Assembly: GCA_023053545.1 (NCBI GenBank)
Contig: JAKZAN010000007.1
Span: forward strand, 1,798,001-1,862,000
Source of the DNA: Lepidurus packardi
Lineage: Eukaryota > Arthropoda > Branchiopoda > Notostraca > Triopsidae
Length of the DNA stretch: 64,000 bases
Direction: 5' to 3'
In this document: one piece after another, positions 13,098-27,218 of the stretch
Layout of the letters: every line of letters starts with the position of its first letter
Position numbering within the stretch: position 1 is the stretch's first letter
Position numbers and translations under genes: made by a program
Notes under the pieces: model-generated
What the model saw: the letters and a program-made list of their open reading frames with translations, nothing else
The model's database searches: none
Told to the model about the DNA's origin: nothing

Positions 13098-16000
13098 AAC
13101 AATTAACTGCACATATAGCCACACAACATCTAGGGAAATACTGTAAGGCTATAGACACATGATGGATGATTGTCCTCAACCCTAAATGGCATGCAAGGGA
13201 GGTCAGAATGCCGTACCCCTCAGACTGGAAAGCTGCTTCTACTCCCCCTTCGAGAAAAATGGCGGTTTCTGTCGAAATATGCCCGCAAACGATTCCTATA
13301 CATTCTTCAAGCCAGTCATTTGCGAAAGTGGCGATAGGGTTAAACTAAACGATCCCCCGAGTTCAGAGGTCAGCAACTTTGATTAAAAAAGTATATAAAA
13401 AAGTGAAAAGTGCGTCAGAAATATAAACGTAAACAACATATACATAAAATAAATTTAAAAAAATGTAAAAAAAAAATGCGAAGGTTCAAAACGATTAACA
13501 TTTTAAGGCGCTGATTACTTAGCAAAGTGTAGTATCTTATTATCTTTTTATCTATTTTTATTACTTTCCTTATTTTTATTTAGAAAAATACAAGAGTGGA
13601 CCTATTGGGTCAGACGTCAGACTCGGGAAACTTGTTTGCTGCCTGTCAACAGCAACAGCACGGAAAGAGCACTCGACCAGCTCGATCCTCATCGCCATAG
13701 GAAACGTCATCCGAAGGAGAGCGAAAAGTGACCACGAATTCTGAAGAAAGAACCTTGGATGCACACAGCAACATTTAGAAAGAAAGGCTCTATAGAGTGC
13801 TGCCTGATTCTTTTTTTTTCAACTGATCGGTCCCCGTCGATAGCAAAACGGCTTCGCGGTGGTCACTGATGGTTGTCTTCCGGAAAACCATTCGCCTTGG
13901 CTGATGAGAGACCCTTTCTTCCTCAAGACGCTTCTATCGAATAAGGAATAACCTTCAGAGTCTTCACAGACCAACGTATATCTACTTGACTTGGACTTTT
14001 CAACTGACGGAAACACCATAACCATATCCGTACCAAGCTGAGAAACGACTTGTCAGCACGCGGAGCTGTTCATCATCGTGCAGAAGAGAAAAGGGAGCAT
14101 TAATAACATTGCTCCACCGTTATCTGCCGACGACGCCTTGTATCTGTTACTATAACCTATATTTAGACGTACGGTAGGCAAAAAAAGGAGATTTTCCTTC
14201 CTTTCCCTGAAAAAACAGACGTTGGTCTTGTAAATGAAGAAAACAGCAGTTGGCGGAGTCGGACAAAGGTGTGTGTACATCGCGTGAGCAGTATAGAGAG
14301 GCATTCTTTTGTCCATGGTGCATACAGCTCCACCGAGCAAGACAAGCCAGCGTTATCGATCCCAGTCTCTTTTTTATTCTTTTTTTTTTTCCTTTCGCTT
14401 AAGTTGCACCCACCCAACTCAGTACCTTCGCTTTACTCGAGTATTCTCCAAGCAAAAGCACCAACTATTCATTATCAAAATGCCTCAAATAATCCCGTGT
14501 TAACCCATGTTAACATACGGCAATGGCAAATGCCTTCTCGGTATGAAAAAGCATCCGAGACTGAAAACTTGCCAGGCAATATTGCCGATCTGAATCGGCC
14601 TGTTGAGATGAGAGCTTTGCGAATGCTGGTCGCACGTCGCAAAAAGTGAAATACGAAATACCATTTTTCGTAGGAAAGAAAAATATACAATACTAAAAAA
14701 CGAATCCGGTTTCTTTTTAATTGCATTGTTAAGACATGGGCAACCCAATCTGCATCATCGTTAAGGAGTCTCGTCTTACGTCATGCTAAATTACTACGAC
14801 AACGAACCACGACGTATCCTGTCGCAGTCCAAACAGGAAAATTGCCAACTCACCCTCCAAATTTGCCATGTTGGAAAAACTTTCGGGAAGTTACCCCGTC
14901 TCACGCTGAGCTCGGTTAACCCACCTTCGTTTCGTGGCTGTGCTAGAAAAGGACAAACCCGAACGTCGAAAACCCTCCTTCTTTCCATGTATTCTCGTCT
15001 GGTCTAATTAGAGTTATGGAAAAGGGACAAGGCGAAAAACACGGACATGGCCATACAATCCAATCTACAATATGGTGTGCTTCATACCCAGGGTCCGCAG
15101 CAGAAGGCTCTCTTCCAGATTACTGCTATACCAGTGAGGTCATAAAGCAACAAAACAACGCAGTGGACAAGCTAAAAAAGTACTTCAAGTAGAACTTGGT
15201 TGCCGCAGTCTCTCTCTCTCTCTCTTTCACATAAGCTGGTCCAGCTCAAAACTTCACAGGGGCCAGTTCAAGCCAGACAATAGCTTTTATATTTTCGAGG
15301 TCTTTTCTGTGTGTTGTGCTTCTATGAAACCCATGGTCTGATGACCAAGGCGCCATGGGTTCAAGAAAAAAAAGGCAACAAAAGCAACATCTTGAACTCG
15401 GAGGCTTTGCGTAAGGAAGGACGCTAATTAATGCAGGTAAGATCCCTTAACCAACACGAGGCAATTCTTAACCCAGTCCTCCAACAACACAGCTTTTTTT
15501 ATTTATTTTGTTGGGGTCTGGACCACCATATGCAAAACCAACACAAAAACCACAGGAAAGCTAGTTTTCGTCCATGCGCGGCGAAAACAGACGACGCAGA
15601 GGAGTTGGAGTTGGAATGGGTGAATTAATAGTTGCTGATAGTGTGGTATTAAAGCGCTGATGTCAGAACTGTCCACTAGCTTCCCACGGGACAAATAATA
15701 AAAAAAAAATGAAAAATAAGAGAAGATTCTTCTCAAGAAACCAACGGAACTCGTTCGTCAACTTTGGTATGGAAAGGCCAAGAGCCAGACGAGCCCAAGG
15801 CAAGTTAAGGTCACCGCAGCATCAACAATCAACAACACGCCAGTTTCCTCATTAATATGCGGGAAAATAATACCGCTTTATGTATAAACTTGACGGCCAG
15901 GACTCGGAACTTCAAACGCTTAAAAAGGTGCTCTATGCATTGTATTTTGGTTACAGGATAGCGGTTTTCACGCCATTAAACACAAAAAACCGGAAATACC

Positions 16001-17850
16001 CACCAAGGCCGCCTTTACTAAAGCCTGGCCAAACTTTTTTTTATGTTTTTTTACACATTTACAGCCACAACTGCTGCAAAACGTCTTAGGATTTGTGTGG
16101 GACCAGGTGCGGAACAGGTAAACGAAAAAAAGGGAAATAAATTTGAGCTCTTTATGCCTTTTGTGCCTTTTTTTCGTCAAGCGAGTTTTTCGGCCAGACA
16201 GTTTGTTACGCTTTCTAATCGCACTAGTTTTCAGCCCATTTGGCTAGTTAGCAACACAACCCAGCTCTGTTATACAAACAGCTGAAAAACGGTTCTGTGT
16301 ACGAAAAACAAAACAAAAAACAACAGCGACTCGCACTACACACAAGGGAATCCTTCCCCCCAAGCAGACCATGCATCTTTAAAGCCACTTGGGACTCATC
16401 CTGCGGAGGTTATGATGATAGAATCCAGTCTATTTACAACTCCTTCAGAATGTACCCTTTCTTTATTTCGTTTTCTCTTTCACGCCAGTTAAAATGCCGA
16501 CAGCCAGCCAAAGACACTTGGTAGCTGCCGTCACCCAGACAAATTTTCCTCTAGATCGACCAAAGAACACATGCCGAATTCCGCCATGTTAATATAAACA
16601 TGGGGTTTCACAAGGACGTTCGCTATGTTTAAGTTTCCCCACTCTTTCTCGCGTCCTGCAGGTCGTCTGATACGTAAAGTCAAGAAACGCGAGAAATAGG
16701 GTAGGAGATTCTACTAAAAAAAATAATAAAATAAAATAAAAAATAAAGAAAGCCAAGTCCTAATCAGCATTCCAAGTCACGAAGTTTTTCGTTCAATCGG
16801 TTCGGAGCTATTGAGCCAAAATTCTTTTTTTTCCCTCGTTTTTTTCCGCCCTGTTTGCTCGGATTACAGTGAACAATGCTCGCCATTTGCATGGCTAATT
16901 TACGAAACAATTGCTCCACTTCATGTTGCTTTTTTAAGCTTCAAGCTAACCTTGCCCAGCGTGTGAAAAACTAAATGGCCGAAAAAAGGAAAGGAAAGAT
17001 AATTTGGCAGATGCCAGAGTGGCGCGTAGATTAGCAAGACATATGGTCTCCGTTTCGTCAGTTTTCATATGCGGTTTAAGACACACCATCACCATGTTTA
17101 GACGTAACGAGTCCTTGTGTAAAAAGAAAAAAAAATACAAATACGACCAAGAAAAGAAAAATTACTCCTAGCCACAGCTTGTTAGATCGCACCTAAAGAA
17201 ACGGGACAAGTTTATGCTTTCGCAGACCGACATGGGGCTTTTGTCTCTTTTAATACCATAGAGCAAGCCCGAAGAATATCATTACAGCGGAGAACCACAA
17301 TTGCCACACACTTCTCTTTAAGCTCGGCCCCTTTCTACCGCACATAGATCCTCTTTAATACCAGCGGCCCAGGCAATTACTTCCCGTATATGGCCTTCAT
17401 TTACGACGGTATGTGGTATATCCAGGTATGTGCACAGTACACTTATGCCGAAAGCCGGATCTCTCAAGGTTCTGACCCATAGAGTATAGACCGGCGGATC
17501 CTTATTGTCATGGGAAATTTAACGCCGGAAAAAAAGAAGGGAATAAATAAAATTAAGGACTTCTAGACATTACGTGGGCCGTCCAAGTCCCACGCAATGG
17601 CTAATGAACATTGACAGCTACAGGTCATGTAACAGTTAATGGACAAATTTCAAGTTTGACGAGGTTTCTCCCAATTCCAGTGCTTTACTACGCGACATTC
17701 AATTGCGGCCGCTATATATGTATGTAACTTTATCGATACTGAGAAGAAAGCAAGTCATAAAATCGAAGAAACTCGGCAGAACCCCCGCGTTAAGACTAGT
17801 CATGCTCTTTTGCTCAGGGGAAATAATCCTACCACGGAAAGCTCTTTAGA

Positions 17851-17869
17851 CCCCCCCCCCCCCCCCCCC
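17851..17869. repeat. C19 homopolymer tract
   Basis: Nineteen consecutive C residues. The true length may be uncertain because such tracts are prone to sequencing error. Confidence 0.9.
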
Positions 17870-20800
17870 ACGCCATTGCTGTTTGTCTCTGGTGTGTTAC
17901 ATTACCATCAGTCTTCGTTAAAAAAAAAGTAATTGAGTACGGCAAATAGGGCGACTGTGACCCATTGTTCTATAGCCTGACGTCACCAACTGACTTCTAG
18001 TTCTTGATAAGAACTTGAAAAGCAATTTAGTTTCTATAGCGCTGCTGTAGAGACTGCTCGTCAAGAAAGTAACTTTTTTTCATGGAGGGGAGACGGTTTA
18101 GCTATCGACTCTGCGATCTTAACACAGTATCGCATGTTTCGCACCCATTGTGTTCTATAAACTTGACTGGCATGGCAGTGCATTGCTTGCGTTTTGAAAC
18201 TTTTGCCTTTTTTCTCTTCCCCTAACCCCTATTATGATGCAGTGGTTACAGCGAGCAACACTTCCTAGCATTTCAGCGTTGACCTATTGTATATTACATT
18301 CCCACTTTACACACAATCCAAATATTTATTGAAATAGAACCCCACTCGTAATGTACGCAGAGTTACCTACACCAATGCGACATTTACAGCCAGCGCTATT
18401 TGTTGTAGAACCCCTGGCATCCCACGTTTCAGTAGAATTATAGGAAAGCTTTGCATAGAAAGTCTGGTTTCATTACATTCCGCGAAATTTCACCAAGACC
18501 ACATGCACGAAGGACGACCATTTGGGGTCACATTGGTTTCGAAACTTATTATATTAAAGACCGCGACTTTGGGGATTTGCATTACTGGTCTATGCGATCC
18601 TTTTATGAACTTTTCGAGCGCTTTTGCCCGTAACAGACGCCACTGAGCACAGGAAAATGAAGACTTGAATGCGAATATTGGCTACGACTATTACGTGACA
18701 TCTCGCAAGACGCGAACCTAAATTCCTTTCTGTCATGTACAAGTTGCTTAATAGCTAAACAGTCCTCTTTGGAAGACTTTCCCCAAGCTTGGGGATGGTG
18801 CATGGCGTGCCTTATTAGTTGTGCTTCATCGACTTTTCTCATGCGTCACTGCTCACTGGGTCCTCCACCAACTTCAAACTAATGCTCCGCAGCGAAATCA
18901 GCTCGGCTGGCACTCGAGACAAACTCGTGGAAAACAAAATAAATTCCATCCCACGTGTGTGCCCTAGTTTGGCCCAATAGAAAAATCTGGATGGTAACAG
19001 GTGTCTCTGCCGATCGGCAAACAGGATTCTTCATAAACAAAGGGGCATTTGGCAACCTCATACTTCCACGCGCTTGTAATAACGGAACTTGTCTATCTTT
19101 GTCTCAAGTCCCCATTAAACATGCATGCCACGTTCCTCAACTTTCCTGCAGCCTCCCAGCCGTTTCTTCCTTGGCTTTTCCGATCCCAAGGGCCTTTGGA
19201 CATACCTATCCTATGTATTCTACCCCTTTTCCCCCCAAAAAAAATATTTCTAATAAAGCGAAAACTGGTATTCCCCTCACTTCCTAATTACACACTAAAG
19301 AATACTCCAAAAAATCCTATCCATTTTTCTTTTCTTTAAGAAAAGAAGGAAAAGACTTTTTGCATGTCAACTGGAAATCTACGAATCTATTTTGGGCTTC
19401 TTTTTCTCCGTAGACTGTTTAGATATATAGGCTCTGCTTCCCTAAATCCCAGAGTCTTTCTAAACATCTTCCCGACACCTTGAGCATCTCTCAGTTGCTG
19501 TTTTTACTCAAGCTTTCAAGTTTTTCTGGCAAATAGCCCAGACGATTAGCTAGAATAGTTTGCCTCTCGGCCTCCCTAACATTTCCCTAAAACATCTCTC
19601 TCGTTTTCTTTCTTTCTTTCTCTACTCTCAAGCTTTGCCTGGAAGGCTGGGACACAGCTCGCTTGTTTAGACGTTTATTCAACAGCTTCCCCTGTCCCGG
19701 ACGCCATGAAATAGACAAATTATCGTATTAAGCGTCGAGGTATGCTTTCGGGTGAACCCAGGTTTTCTGGTAGATTACTGGTAAGATTTTTCACGGACCA
19801 CGGTTTCGGGTGTGATACTGTGTCCAAACGCCTCAAAGGAAAATGCACACATTTTATTTCCCCCAAATCCTGTTTTCCACCACCATAAGTTTCTCATTCG
19901 CCTTCAGCTTACCAAGCCGAGACTTTACGTAACACCTTACTTAAGCTTCTCTAAATAAGGAAAAAAATCTTTGTGTCATTAGGGCTACAGCGAACTTGGC
20001 GCTAAGAAAAACCCTTGGAAATGAAAATTTACGAGACTAGGAGCATCGCTCGGTTCCCATAGTTCCTAACTTTTACCTTGTGGCTTTGGGGGAGAACGCA
20101 AGACGCAAGGGCGAAGCGGGGAAATGGTGAGTGAGAAAACTATTGAAATCCGTTTGGTCGGCTAGCGGACGCACCTGGTGCCTTTTCTAAAGGTGAAAAT
20201 GTGTGAGTTTTAAGACCCTTAGCTTATATATCCCCAGCGAAAACCCTTGCTGAGTTAGATTCAACGAACAAAAAATTTCAAAAAATATAATAAAATATAC
20301 GGCGCAAAAAAAGCCTTTGCTAGGGATTGTATTGTAACAAAGAAAGGAACCTGTCGCTTAAGCAACACCAAGGGATCTGATGCTCTTATTCTAATTCCGG
20401 TTTACCCTCCAAACGACTCTTGACCTTCCTCACTCGCGGTTCTAACTTTTGGAACCAGAGCAACAAAACAAGATTACTTTTATTCGCAATTTCATCCGTT
20501 TCTTGCCCTTTCTTCTTATTTTCCCCGAAAAGAAACATGTTTGTTTAACGTCATAATAATGATAATAAAAGATGCCGCTGAAGTCGAAGAGATTTGTCCC
20601 TGAGAACTACAAGCGTCTAGAAATCCGTTGGCGAATATTTCCATCTATGACACCCTTGTTGGATGCGTTTCTGCTTTCTGGTATCAAAATCAAACTCGGT
20701 GACCTTGCTAAGGCACCGAATACCTTGTACAGAGCGCGTTCGTCGCTTCTTGCTTCCAAAGCGAGTGATTTTGGCAAGACAAGGAACATGGCGAGGCACA

Positions 20801-23800
20801 CATGGCACGCGACATACAACCTGATGCCCGCCAGCTACGCCGCATAGTATAGCATGAGTGAAAACTCGGAATGAGAAGACATCCACAGTAGTAGGGAAGA
20901 AAAAATTAAGCGCGAGGACCCGAACAGCTGCTACCCAGACTTGTGGAAAGAAAAGAATTGCTCCCTGCATCCATGGGCTTCATTCGAACGCTGCAGAAAG
21001 CCCACGAGCCACACAGCTATCAGGAGTTTAAACCCAGAAGGCCTAAAACGGAAGTAGGATATGTCAACAGCCTATACCTTCTGTGTCTTGAGACCGAAGC
21101 AATATCGCAAACCTGACAACTGAAAATCCGACAGACAGCCAAGCTTTTGTGATGACATGTGATGGAATTGGGGAATTTCAATTTTAAAAAAATGAAAAAC
21201 GTGCCAGGTTTCGAAAAGTAAGCCTTTCACGGGGGATATTATTGACACAAAAGACGACGTCAAACCTTCGCGATCAAAGGATATCTTTTTTGCATAACAA
21301 CGGCTTATGGCATATTTTGCATACAGGCGTTCAAAGACCCCCTGTTGCTGGAAAATGCTACAAAACTCCCCAAGATGTTGTGTCGGGGGTCTCTGGCAGC
21401 AACAATAACCCCAAACCGAATACTACTCAGATGGACCCCCTACTCCTTTGTTGTTTTTGCTACGTGGCTCTTCTCTCTCAGAGCTCGACGCCTGCATTCT
21501 GGGAGTCTGACATATCACACCCCCATCTCAAGTGGAGCCTTTTCCCTTTTTTTTTCTTTTATAACTTTTAACCCTGATGTTGTCTTGTCTTCTTTAGTAC
21601 CAACCCAATTTAAGAGAAAGACTTGAAAAAAGGGACCTGTGTGGAAAAAGATTTCAAATATATAGAAGTTTAAAAGCTGCTAGACAAGGCCATTTACTTT
21701 GTAAGTAGTAAACCATTAAAAGAGATCGGCATAGACAGGGTCTGGCACTAGATAAAGTATAAAAAAGGCTTCGGTGGTATTGCTGGTAACCAAAGACAAG
21801 AGGAATGCAAGGGAAAAGAAGATTCTGCCACAACTTGGATACCAAGTCATCCTTCTTTGGGGTGGTAACTTGTCGCCTGGCTCTCTACGGGGGGTCTTGG
21901 AAAAAGGAGGCAAGAGACGATAAATTAATCCGCTAGTTTGACGCTGTTTTTTTCTTTTTCTAAAGGCATCCCAGTTTGAAAGTGTACACGTCTCATTTCC
22001 AAGCGTGCTCTGCACTATTTGGCAAAAGTCGTCAACGCTATCAGCGTCATCTTCCTGTTATTAGAATTTTCGATAGATCCTTTTTTGCTTGGTGGGGTCC
22101 AATGGATCCCAGCTTCTCTTTTACTTTTTTCCTCTATTTCCTACCCAGCGGATCGGATCAGAGCCTATTCCATACACAGAACGAGCGAAAGAGAGAAGAG
22201 AAAGAGGCCGGGCCAGCTTTTACATCAGCTACAATCCCAAGATCGATAAAACTTCAATGAATTTGGAGACCAGGAACGGTCGGCAGGAGGGGATATAGCT
22301 GGAGCACAAGGTATTTGGCTCCTTTGTTAGTGTTAACAAGAGAAAGAGTCCCCCTTCAAAGATTTTTGACGTGCAAAACATATTCCCACATCGCTCTTTC
22401 ATTTCTGTCTAGAAGCTTGGTGGGTTCCAAGTTCTTGGGCATGAATGCGAGTGGTATATACCCTACAGACCTAGGTTAGCGGGCCCTTGGGTACGTAGTA
22501 TATACGCTGCTACTACCCAAATCTATAAGTATGCCTGGTTTCGGCTTTCTTCCAGCTGTTTTGCATTTAAGGAGTTGAAGGCTTTGCTTGTTGGCAAAGA
22601 CCTTCAATGGTGCAGCAGCACAAATACATAAATAGTCGTAGAAAGTTGTGTACGTACCCAACTGAACGTACATGATGGGCCTGACATTGTCTTGCCACAA
22701 TGCCAAGCTGGGATGTCGGACGAAGCCTACCAGGAAGATGAGCACTGTTGTGCACAACATGGTGTGATAAGATCCGGTAAACAACTTGGGCGTGCACCAA
22801 GTTCTGACTTGTGAATTGTTTGAAGTCGAAATTCGCATGGTACGTGCGTCTTAGAGCTTGCTTAATTCGGCGCAAACTTGCAGCCGAGTAGAACAAACTT
22901 GGCCTTTTGGAAACCACAGTTTCCCAGCCAATCAACACTGGGCTTTGGCTAGTATTCAGTAATATTTAAACTATGAGTTAAGGCTTCATAACACCGAATA
23001 TTCTGGGAAATTACACGCCATACTGCGTCACTTTAATGCAGATGGAAACATCGTTTTCATTTAAGCAACAAAAGGCGGCAGGGCTTCAGAACCAAGGGTC
23101 TAAAAACATGGCGTTGGCAATTTAGAAGATGGTTTCCTTCAGAGATATTCCAAAGAACGCTTACGTAATTTACACAACACTCTGCAGCTTTAAAAGCTAC
23201 TGGTATCCGTAAACTTTTCGCAGTTCACATCACTAAAAATCAATGGAACTTGAAAAAGCGAAGTTCGTTAGAAAACGAACGTTTATCGGAGATGTTACAC
23301 CCTTGCCTGCTGCCCGTCGACTGACGCCAAGACGCCTCTTGCGGGAGTTGCGGGTCTTGCCAGGGGTAAGCTCTTGCTTTCGGATATTATTTACATTTTA
23401 TTGTTTGCGTCGTAAAGGTTGGGTACAGGCGCAAATTTGCCATAACAGGAGCTTCCAAGGATCTGTTCATGAATTTTGCAAAGTAGCGTTCCATTTCTGA
23501 CACTTGACAGAAAGAAAAACGTTACAAAAGCTTTTGTTTATAACGTCAAACTTGGAACTGCCTCACAAGACGAATGAAACTTGCAACATGCAATGCAAAC
23601 GAGGCAGCTTCTTATAAGTTACTAGGAGCTGGCATACGATAACTTTTCAAAAGATAATGACTTGCATGATTCAATGTGTATTTGTCAATTAAATAGCGCA
23701 GTTTCTTGTACGCCCCCTGATAATACACTGTAAGCTCGGTAGATGGCGTACCACGTATTTTTCCTATTTAATTTCGCTTGTGTCCGGACCAGACTTGACG

Positions 23801-26800
23801 AAGACGTTTAAAACCACCACGGCTAGGCCATAAATTAGAGCGTAATGGGTTTCGAGGCCTAGGCCTATAATAACCAAACAGAATTTCGGATTTCCTTAAC
23901 GAAGCGAAATTAACTCTTTTCATCTTTGTAATGGGTATCGAGGAGGTATCTCTTGCGCACTACTCTGTCATTAGTTGCGGGTAGTTGAGGTTGAGTGCCG
24001 AAGTCTCTAATCACATGTAACGTAACCCTCTAGTTTGCGAGGGTAAAAAAAAGCTGCTCCTCCATGCAAGCAGGACGCGGAAGTAGGCAAAAAAAAAGTG
24101 TCAGGAGCATAGAGATTGGTTGAAGGGATCAAACGAGCTGGTGGGCTCATTTTCAAGGTAAACTCGGCATTAGAAGAGATATGGTTTGACATCTGCGATG
24201 CAGGCATATCCGTTTCTTTTTTGTCTGCAGCCTTGTTCACTTATTTCCCCCCTAAGAAATATATTGACGACATAAGGAGGGACAGTATTTCACATAACCG
24301 CAAAAGTGTAACGTACACACCCCGGGTGGTCTTCCCGTTACATGCCCCCTTTATAAAAGTGTAATGGTTTTAGCCTAAAAGCTTGTCTTAATATGCTTTT
24401 CAAGAAAACATAATTAATCAGATTACAAAAAAGTGCCTTACGACTTGTACACCACTCGCCTGCAATCTCCAATCTCACTTCGTCTTCGTTTATAAAAGAA
24501 AGAAAAAAATCCTTGACATGAACGAGCTTTTGCCTGGGATCTTACAGGGGTAAAGGGATGCTAATCAGGTGTAATTAGGTAGGATAAGGTGTAACTCTTC
24601 ACAGAGTTTGACACGTTGGAAAGCATCCACCCAACATAAGACTTCCAAACAACTTCCTTTGCCTCCCTGGTTTGGTTCGAAGAAAACCCGTCAGCCCAAC
24701 TTGTGTCTGGTCCGTCGTACATGTTCGTTGTACATTGACGAAAGTAGTTGGGGTCCTGTCTCGTTTGGTTCTCAAACACCAAGCTCACGCTTTAAACTCC
24801 ATAAATAAACAACTGATTAAAAAGTACCCGCGGAGATGCCATAAAACGAAGTGTCCATCTTCTCACTTCATCAGCCAACGATAATGAGGTGGGAAATGAA
24901 CTTCATGGCTCTCAACCGTCTTCTTCATCGCCGGCAGCTCCATTTTGCCCCGTAAACCGCAGAGCGAGACCATCAGTCCTTCTTCCAACCACAAACCACA
25001 GGTTTCTTCTGTTCTTCTACCATCACGATCATTATCATTCCGATATTTTCTTTCGATAAGACCTAAAAAAGCGCGCCAACCTCACCTGCCTTTTCCAGCA
25101 TCCCATGACAAGGCAAAAGCCAGCAGAAGTTACTTGGCCTAAAACAACCACAATCCAAAGTGCACAGTGATTACTGCCATGATTAAGAAGTTATTCATCA
25201 TAAACTAATTTGCGAGGTGAAAGCTTACCGCTCGTTCACGTTTATTTTTTACTTTATCGCAGAGTCGTGTATGTAAACCCCAAAATGCAGGAGACGGAAA
25301 GGAGATGATGATGACGAGAGGCTTGATCTTCTGAAGGGGCTGGCACTTCTCATTCCTATGACCTGGGATGACTGCTAACCGAGTCCGTCAGTTCTGTTTG
25401 AGCTGAGCTACGCAGACGACAACGCTCCGGATCGTTTTCTTATTGCATTTTTTTTTTTGTAAAGTGAAACTTGAATGTGAAATATAATCGTGTTTACCTC
25501 GTTGAAGTAGAAAAAAATATAAATTATTGCGTATTCTTTTGGCAAACGTAAGTGATTTTCGGCTATTATTTTGTTTGGTTGTAATGAGAAGGGGTGTTCT
25601 ATGGGGAAGCAATTGGCTTGGAATCGTGTTTGCTTTTCTGCTTCTGCGGTCAATTTGCGGGGGCCACACGCTTGTTTCTTAAGCACCTTTTTTCCAGCGT
25701 GTTGGCTACTGGGCTCCATTAAAATCCCATCTCAAGGGATGCGACAGTGGGCGAACGGGTTTCACAGACTTGATTTAATGGGCGATGCCTAAAACTCCAA
25801 ATGGTCGTCGAGTACTTGGATTGAGTTCCTCATTTGTCTTTGCGTCACCCACAAAAGGGGTTATTTGACGGGTACAGCTTGACAGAACGGTTTCCCATAT
25901 CGAGAAGGTTGGGAAATCGACCTCAGAACCTTATTTGACAAGCGAGATTTATAAAAGCGAGACAATATAGGCATTAGGGAAAAAGTGGTCCATAAATGAA
26001 AACTTACTTACCCAATCGTCCCTTGAAATACACCCATTGCCGGAGTTGTCACACGGGGTTTCGGGTCAAACTGATGAATGACTTTTCTGACCTGAAATTG
26101 AAACCCTCGATATCCAACGTTAACCAATATGTTCTTGCAATGTGGTAATTTTACGTGCTGATTTTGGAAATATGCGTCAGCATGCATGTGGGGTACTTGC
26201 TCTATTTCCGATAGCTAACACACGAACTTGTCCAGCTAACCTATAATATCCATATTTTTTCGTAACACAGTTCAAGTCTCGAGTTACCATTATTAACACA
26301 AGTTGCTTAACAACCAAGAAGCACGTCTTTTTTGTCTTTCTTTATTGCAATGTTCTGTTTGACGCGCTGTCTCTGCACACCTTTCCATGCCCCTTAAGGA
26401 GCCCAAAAAAAAGGGGTTGGTTATTTGGTTTGTGTTGGTAAAAGACTCACGCTGCGCTGCTTTTGCATGGGACATCGCAATAAGCACAAGGCAAATGCTA
26501 AGTCTTTTCCGATACAGTACTTTCTGGAAACCTCATTTGCATGAGTGGGGCTCGTGGACGTTGTCACGAAGAAGGCATTTCAGCCTTGTTAAGTCCCCGA
26601 GGTCCCAGAAGAAGATATCAATTCCGCAATAAAGGGCACCTGCCTCCTTTCCTAGAGTCCCCATATCTTAAAGCTTTTTTTCTTTGTAGGTATTATTATT
26701 CCTAGGTCTTATTTTCACGCATAAGGTAATATTACCTGTTTATACTAAGAGCCCTTTTTCCGTTTTGTATACCTTGCATGATATGCATAAGGATCTTGGG

Positions 26801-27112
26801 CATGGCTGGGGGCTTTTCTCGTTTCCTTTTTTTAATTTACCAACGACCACGCCGTGTAAATCAAATGGAGCTTTAACACGGATTCAAAGTATTTGATCTT
26901 GCTCGTATTTTCTCCCGATGCAGGTGCTTCCAGGGGAAATGCTGCCCTACATGGCCACACTGCGTTGGACGTGAGACTGACCCTAAAAAGAAGCGAAACA
27001 AGTGTGGCTCATCAGCCGAAAAACACTCCTGACCGCTCCCAAACGCCGCTAACGTCGACAAGTTCAACGCGTCAGGCTGATAATTAGCTGAGACTTGAAA
27101 AGGCCCAGAAAA

Positions 27113-27218
27113 ATGATCGTTTCCCATCAGCTTTGCCACCCTACGACGATCTTCATGGCATTCCTCGTCTTGCTTTTCTTGAAGACTGTCGCAGGATCTA
27201 CAGCGAAAACTTCCACAG
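27113..27218 (+). CDS. Candidate signal-peptide exon (exon 1) of the VWDE-like gene
   Basis: An ATG at 27113 opens 35 codons plus one base, with a second in-frame ATG at 27155, and ends at a GT donor (ACAG|gtagac). The second half reads MAFLVLLFLKTVAGSTA, a good secretory signal peptide with a hydrophobic core and small residues at the likely cleavage site. The exon ends in phase 1 with a G. The first recognised VWDE exon at 32879 starts in phase 1 with AT, so joining gives Asp directly before the Pro-Cys that opens the D8C-type domain. With this exon the protein would be 1620 residues, close to vertebrate VWDE (about 1590). The implied intron of 5.66 kb is far longer than the others in the gene, and the donor is only moderate, so this is an inference; another upstream exon could exist. 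Confidence 0.45.

Larger units (their letters stand above)
9822..27112. other. Long non-coding stretch, no gene supported
   Basis: About 17 kb without a recognisable protein family, RNA gene or transposon domain on either strand. It contains a CT microsatellite (13052-13095), a short second CT run near 15.2 kb and a C19 tract (17851-17869). The longer open frames (minus 22476-22838, 120 codons; minus 20617-20970, 117 codons; plus 20572-20847, 91 codons) have no similarity I can name. Small exons of a real gene could be missed here by eye. Confidence 0.45.

Noticed and set aside
12970-13179. Arg-Glu repeat protein on the minus strand
   Set aside because: An artefact of the CT microsatellite.
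20572-20970. Open frames on both strands (91 and 117 codons), both with ATG
   Set aside because: They overlap each other antisense, neither resembles a known family, and frames of this length are expected by chance in 64 kb.
26265-26285. Possible tRNA B-box (gttcaagtctcgag)
   Set aside because: No matching A-box, anticodon arm or acceptor stem could be found upstream; other B-box-like strings in the window failed the same way.
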